A stretch of DNA of 38,899 bases from Lachnospiraceae bacterium (GCA_015258095.1 JABZIV010000020.1:1-38899); one strand, 5' to 3'. Positions 28,975 to 36,878 are shown, counted from the stretch's first letter. Made by a program: numbers and translations. Notes: generated from the sequence alone by a model not told the origin.

Positions 28975-29820
28975 TTATTTGATGGCTCTACCATCACGTC
29001 TTCTTACGATAAGCTTATTGGAAGCTTTCTTCTTGTTTCTGGTCTTCAATCCAAGTGCGGGCTTACCCCAAGGTGTGCAGGGACCCGGACGTCCGATCGG
29101 AGCTCTTCCTTCTCCACCTCCGTGCGGGTGATCGTTCGGGTTCATAACGGAACCGCGGACTGTCGGACGAATACCCATGTGGCGCTTTCTTCCTGCCTTA
29201 CCGAGATTGATGAGGTTGTGGTCACCGTTTCCAACTACGCCGAGTGTTGCGCGGCACTGAATGGGAACCATTCTCATCTCACCGGAAGGAAGACGAAGGG
29301 TTGCATACTTTCCTTCTCTCGCCATAAGCTGTGCGGCATTTCCCGCAGAACGAACGAGCTGTGCGCCCTTACCCGGCTTAAGCTCAATCGCATGAATCTC
29401 GGAACCGACCGGAATAACGGCAAGCGGCAAGCAGTTTCCTACTCTTGCCTCGGCATTCTCACCGGACATCACCTTCATCCCGTCTGTGAGACCGTTCGGT
29501 GCCAGGATGTACGACTTGCTTCCATCCTCATAAGAAAGAAGGGCAATATTTGCGGAACGGTTCGGATCATACTCGATACCGATAACGGTAGCAACGATGC
29601 CGTCCTTCGCGTTTCTCTTGAAATCGATGATTCTGTACTTCTGTCTGTTTCCACCGCCGTGATGACGAACAGTAATCTTACCCTGATTGTTTCTTCCGGC
29701 GGTTTTACTCTTCTTTGCCAGGAGAGACTTCTCCGGAGACTTCTTTGTTACTTCAGAGAAATCGGAACCGGTCATGTTTCTTCTGGACGGTGTATAAGCT
29801 TTATATGTCTTAATACCCAT
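28975..29820 (-). CDS. rplB: 50S ribosomal protein L2
   Basis: L2 is a primary 23S rRNA-binding protein close to the peptidyl transferase centre. The 281-residue product begins MGIKTYKAYTPSRRNMTGSD and has NNQGKITVRHHGGGNRQKYR and the essential NPNDHPHGGGEGRAPIGRPG loop (the conserved His lies in HPHGGG). Length is about 5 more than in E. coli, within the family range. It is 63 bases after rplW. Confidence 0.98.
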   Translation of the reverse strand: MGIKTYKAYTPSRRNMTGSDFSEVTKKSPEKSLLAKKSKTAGRNNQGKITVRHHGGGNRQKYRIIDFKRNAKDGIVATVIGIEYDPNRSANIALLSYEDGSKSYILAPNGLTDGMKVMSGENAEARVGNCLPLAVIPVGSEIHAIELKPGKGAQLVRSAGNAAQLMAREGKYATLRLPSGEMRMVPIQCRATLGVVGNGDHNLINLGKAGRKRHMGIRPTVRGSVMNPNDHPHGGGEGRAPIGRPGPCTPWGKPALGLKTRNKKKASNKLIVRRRDGRAIK

Positions 29821-29883
29821 GTATACTTTTCTCCTTTTGTTCTTCCTGCGTATAATTGAGAAATTTTTTCACGCAGTTCTCTC

Positions 29884-30183
29884 TTACAGTGCGCTGAAAA
29901 TCTCGATTTCCTTCGAATCAGCGGTCAATGTAACGATTGCTTTCTTCTTCTTTGCTGTCTTTCCGATGACCATGCCTCTTCTCTTCTTCTTTCCTTCAAG
30001 ATTCATGGTATTTACAGCCTTTACCTTTGCGCCCTCGAACATCTTCTCTACGGCTTCTTTAATCTGAGACTTGTTTGCTTCCGGATTCACCAGGAAGGTG
30101 TACTTCTTCTCAGACATATCCGCCATGGATTTCTCTGTTACTACCGGGCGAAGGATTACGTCAAAATATTGTAAACTAGCCAT
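29884..30183 (-). CDS. rplW: 50S ribosomal protein L23
   Basis: L23 forms the main docking site at the tunnel exit for trigger factor and SRP. The 99-residue protein shows YFDVILRPVVTEKSMADMSE, KYTFLVNPEANKSQIKEAVE and the KKRRGMVIGKTAKKKKAIV loop. Its ATG overlaps the rplD stop by one base, so translation is coupled. Confidence 0.97.
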   Translation of the reverse strand: MASLQYFDVILRPVVTEKSMADMSEKKYTFLVNPEANKSQIKEAVEKMFEGAKVKAVNTMNLEGKKKRRGMVIGKTAKKKKAIVTLTADSKEIEIFSAL

Positions 30184-30803
30184 TATGCGTATACCTCCTC
30201 AACCTTTAAAAGAGCCGCCTTAGTAGCTAATACAGTGCCATACTTCAAAACATCGTAGACATTCAGCTCGTTTACCTGCGCGGTCTTTACGTCCTGAATG
30301 TTTCTGGCGGAAAGCACGGTATTCTTATCATTTTCATCCAAAAGAACGAAAGCTTTCTCCACTTTGAAGGCGTTCAGCATGTTCTGGAAGTTCTTGGTCT
30401 TGATTTCATCGAAATGAATCTCATCCACTACAATCAGCTTGTTCTCCGCTACTGCGTTGGACAGTGCCGAGCGAAGTGCCGCTCTCTTCTCTTTCTTGTT
30501 CATGCCGGTGGTGTAATCTCTCGGTGTCGGTGCAAATACGACTCCGCCGCCCTTCCACTGCGGTGCTCGGATGGAACCTTGTCTTGCATGACCTGTTCCC
30601 TTCTGTCTCCAGGGCTTTCTTCCGCCTCCGGAAACTTCCGAACGGGTTAATGCCTTCTGTGTACCCTGACGCTTAGCGGCAAGCTGTGCCACAACAGCGA
30701 GGTGTAACAAATGCTCATGGACCGGAGCAGCAAAGATTGCATCGTTTAAATCCATCTTGCCGACTTCCTTGCCCTGCATATTAAATACAGATACGTTAGC
30801 CAT
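30183..30803 (-). CDS. rplD: 50S ribosomal protein L4
   Basis: L4 lines the exit tunnel and in several bacteria represses the S10 operon by binding its leader RNA. The 206-residue product has the long tunnel loop with GGGRKPWRQKGTGHARQGSI and RAPQWKGGGVVFAPTPRDY, and the globular C-terminal domain (FVLLDENDKNTVLSARNIQD). It is 24 bases after rplC. A leader of about 340 nt at the operon start would be a natural L4 target. Confidence 0.98.
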   Translation of the reverse strand: MANVSVFNMQGKEVGKMDLNDAIFAAPVHEHLLHLAVVAQLAAKRQGTQKALTRSEVSGGGRKPWRQKGTGHARQGSIRAPQWKGGGVVFAPTPRDYTTGMNKKEKRAALRSALSNAVAENKLIVVDEIHFDEIKTKNFQNMLNAFKVEKAFVLLDENDKNTVLSARNIQDVKTAQVNELNVYDVLKYGTVLATKAALLKVEEVYA

Positions 30804-30827
30804 TACTATCTTCCTCCTTCCTTCGTC

Positions 30828-31457
30828 TTAGGACTTTACAGCTTCTTTAATGGTAACAAGAGCTTTCTTCGGTCCCGGAACCGCACCCTTTACGAGGATG
30901 AGTCCTTTCTCCGCATCAACACGTACCACAGTAAGATTCTGTGTAGTCACCTTTACCGCACCCATGTGGGAAGGCATTCCCTTACCCGGAAGTACTCTGG
31001 ACGGTGTTGCGGATGTACCGTTGGAACCCTGATGACGATGGAACTTGGAGCCGTGGGCCATAGGTCCTCTGTGCTGTCCATACTTCTTAATTGCAGATTC
31101 GAATCCCTTACCTTTGGAAGTAGCACTGACGTCTACCTTATCTCCTGCGGCAAAGATATCTGCCTTAATCTCATCTTTTACCTTGTACTCTTCTGCATTT
31201 TCAAAACGGAACTCTCTCAAGAATCTCTTGTAAGAAACGCCGGCCTTATCGAACTGTCCCTTCAGGGGCTTGTTCAAAAGCTTCTCTCTCTTATCCTGAA
31301 ATCCAACCTGTACCGCCTTGTAACCGTCATTCTCAAGGGTCTTCACCTGGGTTACCACGCAGGGACCTGCCTGAAGTACAGTTACTGGAATCAACACGCC
31401 GTTCTCATCCCAAACCTGTGTCATTCCTACTTTTGTTGCTAAAATAGCTTTCTTCAT
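30828..31457 (-). CDS. rplC: 50S ribosomal protein L3
   Basis: L3 initiates 50S assembly; its extended loop reaches the peptidyl transferase centre. The 209-residue product starts MKKAILATKVGMTQVWDENG and has the loop GPMAHGSKFHRHQGSNGTSA then PSRVLPGKGMPSHMGAVKVT, matching the family. It lies 43 bases after rpsJ, with GGAG before the ATG. Confidence 0.98.
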   Translation of the reverse strand: MKKAILATKVGMTQVWDENGVLIPVTVLQAGPCVVTQVKTLENDGYKAVQVGFQDKREKLLNKPLKGQFDKAGVSYKRFLREFRFENAEEYKVKDEIKADIFAAGDKVDVSATSKGKGFESAIKKYGQHRGPMAHGSKFHRHQGSNGTSATPSRVLPGKGMPSHMGAVKVTTQNLTVVRVDAEKGLILVKGAVPGPKKALVTIKEAVKS

Positions 31458-31500
31458 CTGTTCTCCTTTCTACAGCGGAACCTTTCGGTTCATACTAGAA

Positions 31501-31818
31501 TTATTTGTTTTTCATCTTGATGTCTACGAATACACCTGCCGGCATCTCGAGTCTCTGAAGACTGTCCATGGTCTTCTGATTCGGATTGATGACATCAATC
31601 AGTCTCTTGTGTGTTCTCTGCTCGAACTGTTCACGAGAGTCCTTGTACTTGTGTACCGCACGAAGAATGGTCACAACTTCCCTCTTCGTCGGAAGTGGTA
31701 CAGGGCCGGAAACCTGAGAACCGGTCTTCTTGCAGTTCTCTACGATTTTTGCGGCTGATTCGTCCACAAGGCTATGCTCATAAGCCTTTAAGGTGATTCT
31801 CATTACTTGACTTGCCAT
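31501..31818 (-). CDS. rpsJ: 30S ribosomal protein S10
   Basis: S10 is in the 30S head and also pairs with NusB in antitermination. The 105-residue product starts MASQVMRITLKAYEHSLVD, followed by GPVPLPTKREVVTILRAVHKYKDSREQFE and HKRLIDVINPN (split: GPVPLPTKREVVTILRAVH, SREQFEQRTHKRLIDVI), complete. AGGAGGCGACTTTTTTT precedes ATG 31818, favouring it over the in-frame ATG five codons later. It is the first gene of the S10 operon; no rpsL-rpsG-fusA-tuf genes precede it in this window. Confidence 0.98.
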   Translation of the reverse strand: MASQVMRITLKAYEHSLVDESAAKIVENCKKTGSQVSGPVPLPTKREVVTILRAVHKYKDSREQFEQRTHKRLIDVINPNQKTMDSLQRLEMPAGVFVDIKMKNK

Positions 31819-32158
31819 AAAAAAAGTCGCCTCCTATCGGGTTATTGACGATAAGTTGGTGACTGTACACGTTTCCGCGCGTATCTTATACAAATACACA
31901 CGCCGCACCCGCTGCTTGGTGCTTAAATTGTAGTACAGTGACCTGCCGTCAGTTTCTAAACTTGACATTCACTCCGGAAAGTTCTCTGTAGAAACTTATG
32001 CCTTTCGGTTTTCATTTCTATAGTAATCTTTTCCTTCATCGCTATCATGCCACAGCTGTACTAAGATAGCATAAAGACTGGACTGAAGCAAGACTTTTTT
32101 GAGAAGTTTTGTACTTAATGAAAAACATTTGATTCTTTTTACACGCTTCCGTGCGTGT
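31819..32158 (-). ncRNA. S10 operon leader RNA (candidate L4-type autoregulatory leader)
   Basis: About 340 nt separate the promoter from rpsJ. The transcript opens with a hairpin at +1 (ACACGC 32141-32146 with GCGTGT 32153-32158). Near the gene, 31858-31868 pairs with 31933-31943 (10 of 11 positions) and encloses two hairpins: 31876-31884 with 31894-31902, and 31905-31909 with 31918-31922, a three-way junction. A further hairpin (31948-31955 with 31958-31966) lies just upstream. In E. coli and Bacillus L4 binds a structured S10 leader; that this one works the same way is inference. Confidence 0.6.
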
Positions 32159-32165
32159 CGTGGCT

Positions 32166-32193
32166 ATTATAACAAAAAAAGAAGCCTTGTAAA
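32166..32193 (-). promoter_or_regulatory. Promoter of the S10-spc-alpha supercluster
   Basis: On the minus strand TTTACA (32193-32188) and a perfect TATAAT (32171-32166) are 16 bases apart. The predicted start near 32158 lies about 340 bases before rpsJ. The -35 box is in the loop, and the spacer contains the T tract, of the terminator at 32174-32200. Confidence 0.75.
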
Positions 32194-32200
32194 GACTTCT
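32174..32200 (-). terminator. Intrinsic terminator after apbE, embedded in the S10 promoter
   Basis: On the minus strand AGAAGTC (32200-32194) and GGCTTCT (32186-32180) form a 7-bp stem with one G-U pair, loop TTTACAA, followed by T7 (to 32174). It would end apbE transcription about 115 bases after its stop codon. Confidence 0.7.
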
Positions 32201-32315
32201 TCTCCGTTATAATCAGTGCCAGGAAACCGATAAACAGCTTTCCTCCAACCAGTAAAAATACGTGCATTGCTTTCTCTCCCTCTTCCTGTTCAAAAACACG
32301 ATGCAAGCCAAAGCA

Positions 32316-33458
32316 CTATTCCGAATCCTCTGCACGAACCGCCTGCAAAAAATGCGCCGTGTATTCTTTCTCCCGATTCGGTTCCACCCACATTGCCTCA
32401 ATATCGACCGCCTTCTCCTTCTTTATCTTCTGTAAAAGCGCCTTTCCGTCCTCTACGGAAAGAATGAAGAGCGCCGTGGATAGTCCGTCCGCAAGGCCGG
32501 AATCTTTCGTGAGAATCGTGACGGAACGATGCCGATTCGCAGGATAGCGCGTTTCCGGGTCAACGATATGTGCATAACGAACACCGTCTACCGTATAATA
32601 CCGCTCGTAGTCGCCACTTGTCACAAGAGAAGTATTCTCTATTTCCCCTGTTACGGCATACGGTTCATCGTCTTCCCCGTCGACATAAAACGGATTTTGT
32701 ACCGGACAAATCCAGCGCTTTCCATCCACTTTTTTCCCTATCGCGCGGAGGTTTCCGCCAATATTCAGTAAATACTGCTTTGCACCGTCCTTCTCCAGAA
32801 TTTCCGCCGCTCTCTCCACAGACCAGCCTTTTGCAATTCCCCCGACATCCAGGCGAAGCTTTGGATCTTTAAAATAAACCGTACACTGTTTCTCATCCAA
32901 AATCAAATCTTCGATATGGCAATGCTTCGCCGCATCCACGAGGGCTTCGTCATCCGGAAGGGAAGCCTGCTCCGGGCTCGCAATTCCCTCCTCTCTTTTT
33001 TCATGCCATAAAGAAAGAACCGCCCCGTAAGCAATATTGACTCTTCCATCCGTATCCTGATAGATTTCCTTGCCGAAGCGGAGTAATGCCATAATCTCCT
33101 TATCGACTTTCACCGGCGCTTTTCCCGCCTCTTCATTGATCTTCTTTAAATTTTCCACACCCGGGTACGCTGTATAGACATCAAAAAGTTCATGATAATG
33201 CAGCAGGGTATCGTGCAGAAGCTTGGACCTCCTCTGAAAATCCGCTTCCTTCCCCTCATACCCGATCACCATCGACGCCGTGTCAAAGACATCGGTAAAC
33301 TGATCCTGATATCGCTTCTTTCCGCAGGAGGTACACAAAAAAACAGCAATCACGAAGAGGAGAAAAAAACAAGACCGTCTTCGAAAAACAGCGTGCTGAA
33401 CAATTCCTTTTGCTCCTCCTATATTGTCTTCTCCTGAGCGAATCTTCCGTATATGCAT
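32316..33458 (-). CDS. apbE: FAD:protein FMN transferase (ApbE), lipoprotein
   Basis: ApbE transfers FMN from FAD to a Thr or Ser in exported target proteins, using Mg2+, outside the membrane. The 380-residue protein has a basic N-terminus, a hydrophobic stretch and the lipobox FLCTSC near residue 45. Recognisable family blocks are FDTASMVIGYEG, DVGGIAKGWSVERAAEIL (FAD-binding and catalytic region), YLLNIGGNLRAIG, LVTSGDYERYYTVDG and HIVDPETRYPA, then GLADGLSTALFILSVEDG. All typical ApbE motifs are present, so it should be active. GAGAGGGATGT lies before the ATG. A plausible substrate, an FMN-binding membrane protein, is encoded at 36879-38081. It ends in a terminator that overlaps the S10 promoter. 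Confidence 0.94.
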   Translation of the reverse strand: MHIRKIRSGEDNIGGAKGIVQHAVFRRRSCFFLLFVIAVFLCTSCGKKRYQDQFTDVFDTASMVIGYEGKEADFQRRSKLLHDTLLHYHELFDVYTAYPGVENLKKINEEAGKAPVKVDKEIMALLRFGKEIYQDTDGRVNIAYGAVLSLWHEKREEGIASPEQASLPDDEALVDAAKHCHIEDLILDEKQCTVYFKDPKLRLDVGGIAKGWSVERAAEILEKDGAKQYLLNIGGNLRAIGKKVDGKRWICPVQNPFYVDGEDDEPYAVTGEIENTSLVTSGDYERYYTVDGVRYAHIVDPETRYPANRHRSVTILTKDSGLADGLSTALFILSVEDGKALLQKIKKEKAVDIEAMWVEPNREKEYTAHFLQAVRAEDSE

Positions 33459-33694
33459 ACATCCCTCTCTTTTAGCTTTTCTATCGCCTTCCGATTGCTT
33501 TTCTATCTCTTCTCTTTTTCCTCTTCAAAATATCCCCATCATACAAGACGAAGCCGGAATAGTATAGCATGTTTTTCCTTTATCTTTTCACCTTCTTTTT
33601 CCGATATTCTTTTGAAACGAAAAACGAGTCAGCACTTCCTCTTAAAAAGGAAATGCCTGCCATCTTTATAGATATAAGGGATATGTATACCGAA

Positions 33695-34450
33695 ATGAAA
33701 CAAAACAAAAAGCAGACAATACAATGGAAAATAAAGAGCCTGTTTCTTCTTTTCTTCCTATTTTTCTTCCTCACGGGGATAAAAAGTTTTGCAGAAGAAG
33801 GTTTGTGGTTACAGGTAGATAAAGAATGGACTTATGTGGACCGCTTTGACCACGTCCTTCCCGGTTGGGTCTCCTACAAGGGAAACTGGTATTATATCGA
33901 TGCCGGACGCGGACGCATGGCGACGGGTTGGATCTTCGATAACGGAAAGTGGTACTTCCTCAGCAACCATCAGAATGACCTCGGAAAAATGATTCGCTTC
34001 TGGGTGACCATAGACGGTTACGCCTACTATTTCGATGAAAGCGGCGCAATGGCGGAGAAAACGGTCGTGCAGGGAAAATTTCCCGTGAACGAAAAAGGGC
34101 AGTATCTCGCACAAGACGGAAAACCGAAGTACTATGCGAAAAGCGGATACCGCACAAAACCGAGCACCGTCATGGATGAGCTGATGGCAAAGGCGGAGAA
34201 GGAAATGAAGGATGTCAGTAAACCGCGGATTGCCGGTCTCGGCAATCCCAGCTTTACCGCGCGTTACGGCTTAAATCCCAACGGAGTCTTCGATCCGGGT
34301 CCAAACGACCCTTGGGCGGAAAAAGAAAATGCCAATATGCAACAGTACGATATGAAAGAAGAAGACCCCGGAGAAACAGCGGACAGTGACGACGGAGCGG
34401 AGGAAGAGGAGATTCCGGATTCCAACGAGCAAGAAGAGGAGAACGAATAG
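33695..34450 (+). CDS. Small secreted cell-wall-repeat protein with acidic tail
   Basis: The protein (251 residues from ATG 33695) begins with a basic, strongly hydrophobic signal peptide (KIKSLFLLFFLFFFLTGIKSFA, split: KIKSLFLLFFLFF, FLTGIKSFAEE). Then come short aromatic repeats of the cell-wall-binding type (GWVSYKGNWYYIDAGRGRM, TGWIFDNGKWYFL, DGYAYYFDESGAMAEKTVV), a proline/charged region with GLGNPSFTARYGLNPNG, and a very acidic C-terminus (DDGAEEEEIPDSNEQEEE). The repeats resemble those of the protein at 14496-15779. The frame is open back to 33569. AAGGG (about 33677) is 2 bases before an ATG at 33683 and 14 before that at 33695, so the start is uncertain by four codons. It ends 9 bases from the convergent rfbH with no terminator visible. 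Confidence 0.8.
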   Translation: MKQNKKQTIQWKIKSLFLLFFLFFFLTGIKSFAEEGLWLQVDKEWTYVDRFDHVLPGWVSYKGNWYYIDAGRGRMATGWIFDNGKWYFLSNHQNDLGKMIRFWVTIDGYAYYFDESGAMAEKTVVQGKFPVNEKGQYLAQDGKPKYYAKSGYRTKPSTVMDELMAKAEKEMKDVSKPRIAGLGNPSFTARYGLNPNGVFDPGPNDPWAEKENANMQQYDMKEEDPGETADSDDGAEEEEIPDSNEQEEENE

Positions 34451-34459
34451 TCCATCACT

Positions 34460-35812
34460 TTAGTTCTTCTTGCACGCTTCCATTCCTTCATGAATCTGAT
34501 CCGCCATATACTGAAGCATTTCTTTCGTCATGCCCGGATAGACGCCAATCCAGAAGCTATGTTCCATAATAGAATCGGTATTCTTCAACTCTCCCACCAC
34601 GCGATACGCATCCGTTCCGCGAATTTGATCAAAGCAGGGGTGCTTAATCAGATTTCCGGAGAAAAGCAGTCTGGTCTGGATATTTGCCTTTTCAAGGAAA
34701 GCCGTCAGGTCATTTCGTTTTACACCGGACTCCTCCTTCACGGAAAGCAGGAAACCGAACCAGGAAGGATCCGCATTTTTAGCCGCTTCCGGAAGAATTA
34801 AGCCTTCGATATCGGAAAGCGCTTCCTTCAAAAAGGCCCAGTTCGCCTTCCTCTTCTCGATAAAGCTCGGGAATTTCTTTAACTGCTCCACGCCGACAGC
34901 CGCCTGCATATCGGTCACCTTCAAATTGTAGCCGAAGTGACTGTAGGTGTACTTGTGGTCATAGCCCTTCGGAAGTTGTCCGTACTGTCCCGAAAAACGA
35001 TGTCCGCAAAAGTTGTCGTGACCGGACGGGCAGATACAGTCTCTTCCCCAATCCCGGAAAGACAGAATCAGCCGACTGAGCTTCGGATTGTTCGTGTACA
35101 CTGCACCGCCCTCGCCCATCGTCATGTGATGCGGCGGATAGAAGGAGCTGGTTCCAATGTCCCCCCATGTTCCCGTAAAGCGGGTCTCTCCGTCTATCGT
35201 ATAGCGGGATCCCAGAGCATCACAGTTGTCTTCGATCAGCCAGAGACCATGCTTGTCACAGAATTTCTTGATGACTTCCAGATTAAAGGGATTTCCCAGG
35301 GTATGCGCAATCATCACCGCCTTGGTTTTCTCGGAAAACGCGTCTTCCAGACGGCTTACATCGATATTGTACTCCGGAACCGTGACGTCGAGGAAAACGG
35401 GAACCGCCCCATACTGGAGCATGGGGGTCACCGTAGTCGGAAAACCGCAGGCCACCGTGATAACCTCATCTCCTCTTTTAATCTGTCTTTCTCCGAGCTC
35501 AGCTGCCGTAAGCGTCATAAACGCAAGGAGATTCGCAGAAGATCCGGAATTGACCAGATAGGCGTGCTTTACGCCAATCCACTCCGCAAACTTCTTCTCA
35601 AACTCGTCTGCAAAACGTCCCGTTGTGAGCCAAAAATCCAAAGTGGCATCGGTCAAGGACAGCATTTCCTTCTCGTCAAATACGCGGGAAGCGTAGCTTA
35701 CTCTGTCTCCCGGCTCGAAGGCTTTCTTCTTCTCTTTAAAGCTGTGGTAATATTCCGCTACCAAATTCTTGATTTCTTCGCGTGCCTCCGCTTCACTCTT
35801 CCATTTTCCCAT
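34460..35812 (-). CDS. rfbH: RfbH-type CDP-4-keto-6-deoxyglucose 3-dehydrase (PMP and [2Fe-2S] dependent)
   Basis: RfbH/DdhC/AscC (E1) acts on CDP-4-keto-6-deoxy-D-glucose in the route to 3,6-dideoxyhexoses, using pyridoxamine phosphate and an iron-sulfur cluster. The 450-residue protein belongs to the DegT/DnrJ/EryC1 fold, with His228 (SFYPPHHMTMGEGGAV) where aminotransferases have the PLP-binding Lys, the defining E1 feature. The cluster motif is present: Cys259-X1-Cys261-X7-Cys269 (RDWGRDCICPSG... DNFCG) with a more distant Cys197. AGGAGAAGAGGATTT precedes the ATG. The usual partners (rfbF, rfbG, the E3 reductase) are not in the window. It follows the PH-like gene by 15 bases and is co-transcribed with it. 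The product's exact substrate is inferred from family. Confidence 0.93.
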   Translation of the reverse strand: MGKWKSEAEAREEIKNLVAEYYHSFKEKKKAFEPGDRVSYASRVFDEKEMLSLTDATLDFWLTTGRFADEFEKKFAEWIGVKHAYLVNSGSSANLLAFMTLTAAELGERQIKRGDEVITVACGFPTTVTPMLQYGAVPVFLDVTVPEYNIDVSRLEDAFSEKTKAVMIAHTLGNPFNLEVIKKFCDKHGLWLIEDNCDALGSRYTIDGETRFTGTWGDIGTSSFYPPHHMTMGEGGAVYTNNPKLSRLILSFRDWGRDCICPSGHDNFCGHRFSGQYGQLPKGYDHKYTYSHFGYNLKVTDMQAAVGVEQLKKFPSFIEKRKANWAFLKEALSDIEGLILPEAAKNADPSWFGFLLSVKEESGVKRNDLTAFLEKANIQTRLLFSGNLIKHPCFDQIRGTDAYRVVGELKNTDSIMEHSFWIGVYPGMTKEMLQYMADQIHEGMEACKKN

Positions 35813-35827
35813 AAATCCTCTTCTCCT

Positions 35828-36631
35828 TTACTGCCCCATTCTCTCACACCAGTTGGTATCCACATCATAGCCATAGGCATAAATTCTTCTGTAAGCCGAC
35901 TCCTGCCAGGGCTCCCGGAAAGTGCCGTCTTCACTGATAAAGAAGTCCGCATTCATATAACGAATAATGATGTAGCCGGAATCCTTCTGGTCAAAGCCGT
36001 TTCCGCGAGAAAAATCGATTCCGTTCCCCGTATTCCTACGCATGACCGCTTCGAGCACCGGGAGGGTGACTTCATTGATAGGCAGTTTCATGTCCGGCAT
36101 ATCGATGAAAAACCCGCCCTTTTCCTTTAGGTAAACACAAAGATAGCCGAGGGTTCCGTTGCTGACACACTTACAACGCTTAATGGCATGAAGGGGAATC
36201 TGATGCTTTGCTCCGGTAATCACACCGTCCTTCAAAGTAATATCCTTTTCTCCCAAGGTAAAACCGAGGTCGGTTTCCAGACTGTCCAGATTGTTCGGAA
36301 AAGCACTCCCCGATTTACTCGCGGAAAGCGCCACAAGCAGTGCTTTCGTTTCTTTAATATTGTGTCCGTTATTCCAAGCCCGGGTATCCAGTTCAAACTC
36401 GGGTATCTCCTTACTGTCTTTCAAGTAGCAGCGCACGTCGTAACTCTGATTGGAATTACAGTAGTTGGTAATGAGGGTTCTTTTAATCGCTGAAAAAGGA
36501 AAGGAAAACGCCTTCTTTCCATTTGCACTCTGATAAGAAAAACCGTCCTTGGAAACCGTTAAGCTGTGTCCGCCTCCCAGCATCCCTTTCGCTTCAAAAT
36601 GAACTGTCTCCGTATCAAAAATTGTACGCAT
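35828..36631 (-). CDS. Unknown protein with a duplicated PH-like unit
   Basis: I do not recognise this 267-residue soluble protein. Two stretches look alike: HSLTVSKDGFSYQ...FPFSAIKRTL near 20-50, and KDITLKDGVITGAKHQIPLHAIKRCK near 130-160. Both have a beta-strand, KDG turn and a P..AIKR helix start, as in bacterial PH-like domains. The C-terminus is rich in aromatics (YIIIRYMNADFFISEDGTF, YRRIYAYGYDVDTNW). There is no signal peptide or membrane segment. The start is ATG 36631, with AGGAGATAGAG directly before it; the frame opens 9 codons earlier. It lies 15 bases before rfbH, so it may bind or regulate something in that pathway, but that is only positional inference. Confidence 0.7.
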   Translation of the reverse strand: MRTIFDTETVHFEAKGMLGGGHSLTVSKDGFSYQSANGKKAFSFPFSAIKRTLITNYCNSNQSYDVRCYLKDSKEIPEFELDTRAWNNGHNIKETKALLVALSASKSGSAFPNNLDSLETDLGFTLGEKDITLKDGVITGAKHQIPLHAIKRCKCVSNGTLGYLCVYLKEKGGFFIDMPDMKLPINEVTLPVLEAVMRRNTGNGIDFSRGNGFDQKDSGYIIIRYMNADFFISEDGTFREPWQESAYRRIYAYGYDVDTNWCERMGQ

Positions 36632-36705
36632 CTCTATCTCCTCTTCCTTACTTGACAATCGTTATAAACAAGATGTCTCAGGCTTCACCCACGCCATTTG
36701 TTACG

Positions 36706-36741
36706 AACGAGATACCGCACGCTTTGCGAGCGATACTCGTT
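36706..36741. repeat. Imperfect inverted repeat upstream of the PH-like gene
   Basis: AACGAG (36706-36711) pairs with CTCGTT (36736-36741), with further partial pairing inside (ATACCGCACGC against GCGAGCGATA). It lies 75 bases before ATG 36631, beside the terminator at 36751-36782. It may be an operator or part of a compound hairpin. Confidence 0.4.
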
Positions 36742-36744
36742 ATG

Positions 36745-36782
36745 AACTAAAAAGAGAATGCGCTGTGCTGCGCATTCTCTTT
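36745..36782 (-). terminator. Intrinsic terminator after the FMN-binding membrane protein gene
   Basis: AAAGAGAATGCGC (36751-36763) pairs perfectly with GCGCATTCTCTTT (36770-36782). Read on the minus strand the stem continues into a T run (CTCTTTTTAG). It lies about 97 bases beyond the stop at 36879. Confidence 0.85.
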
Positions 36783-36878
36783 CCGAAAGCAAAACGCAAG
36801 GCTATTGTAGTATTGCAAGACAAAAATAGCAATGCCCTTCTCCTATTCCTATCGGCGGGTAAAAACTGTAGTCTATTC

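Larger units (their letters stand above)
32139..32267 (-). other. Short ORF (42 codons) with hydrophobic N-terminus, overlapping the S10 promoter
   Basis: The reading frame from ATG 32267 encodes a hydrophobic peptide (MHVFLLVGGKLFIGFLALII, then charged residues). AGGGAGAGAAAGC lies before the ATG. The hydrophobic start resembles the first helix of YetF/DUF421 membrane proteins, so it may be a gene remnant. It runs through the terminator at 32174-32200 and the S10 promoter, which argues against it being a normal gene. Confidence 0.25.

Noticed and set aside
34937..36130. 397-codon open frame on the plus strand
   Set aside because: It is wholly antisense to rfbH and the PH-like gene, which have clear family motifs, and the translated product has no recognisable domain and no ribosome binding site.
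36652..36669. TTGACA and TTATAAA on the plus strand near 36652
   Set aside because: The boxes are only a few bases apart and no plus-strand gene follows; it is not a promoter.
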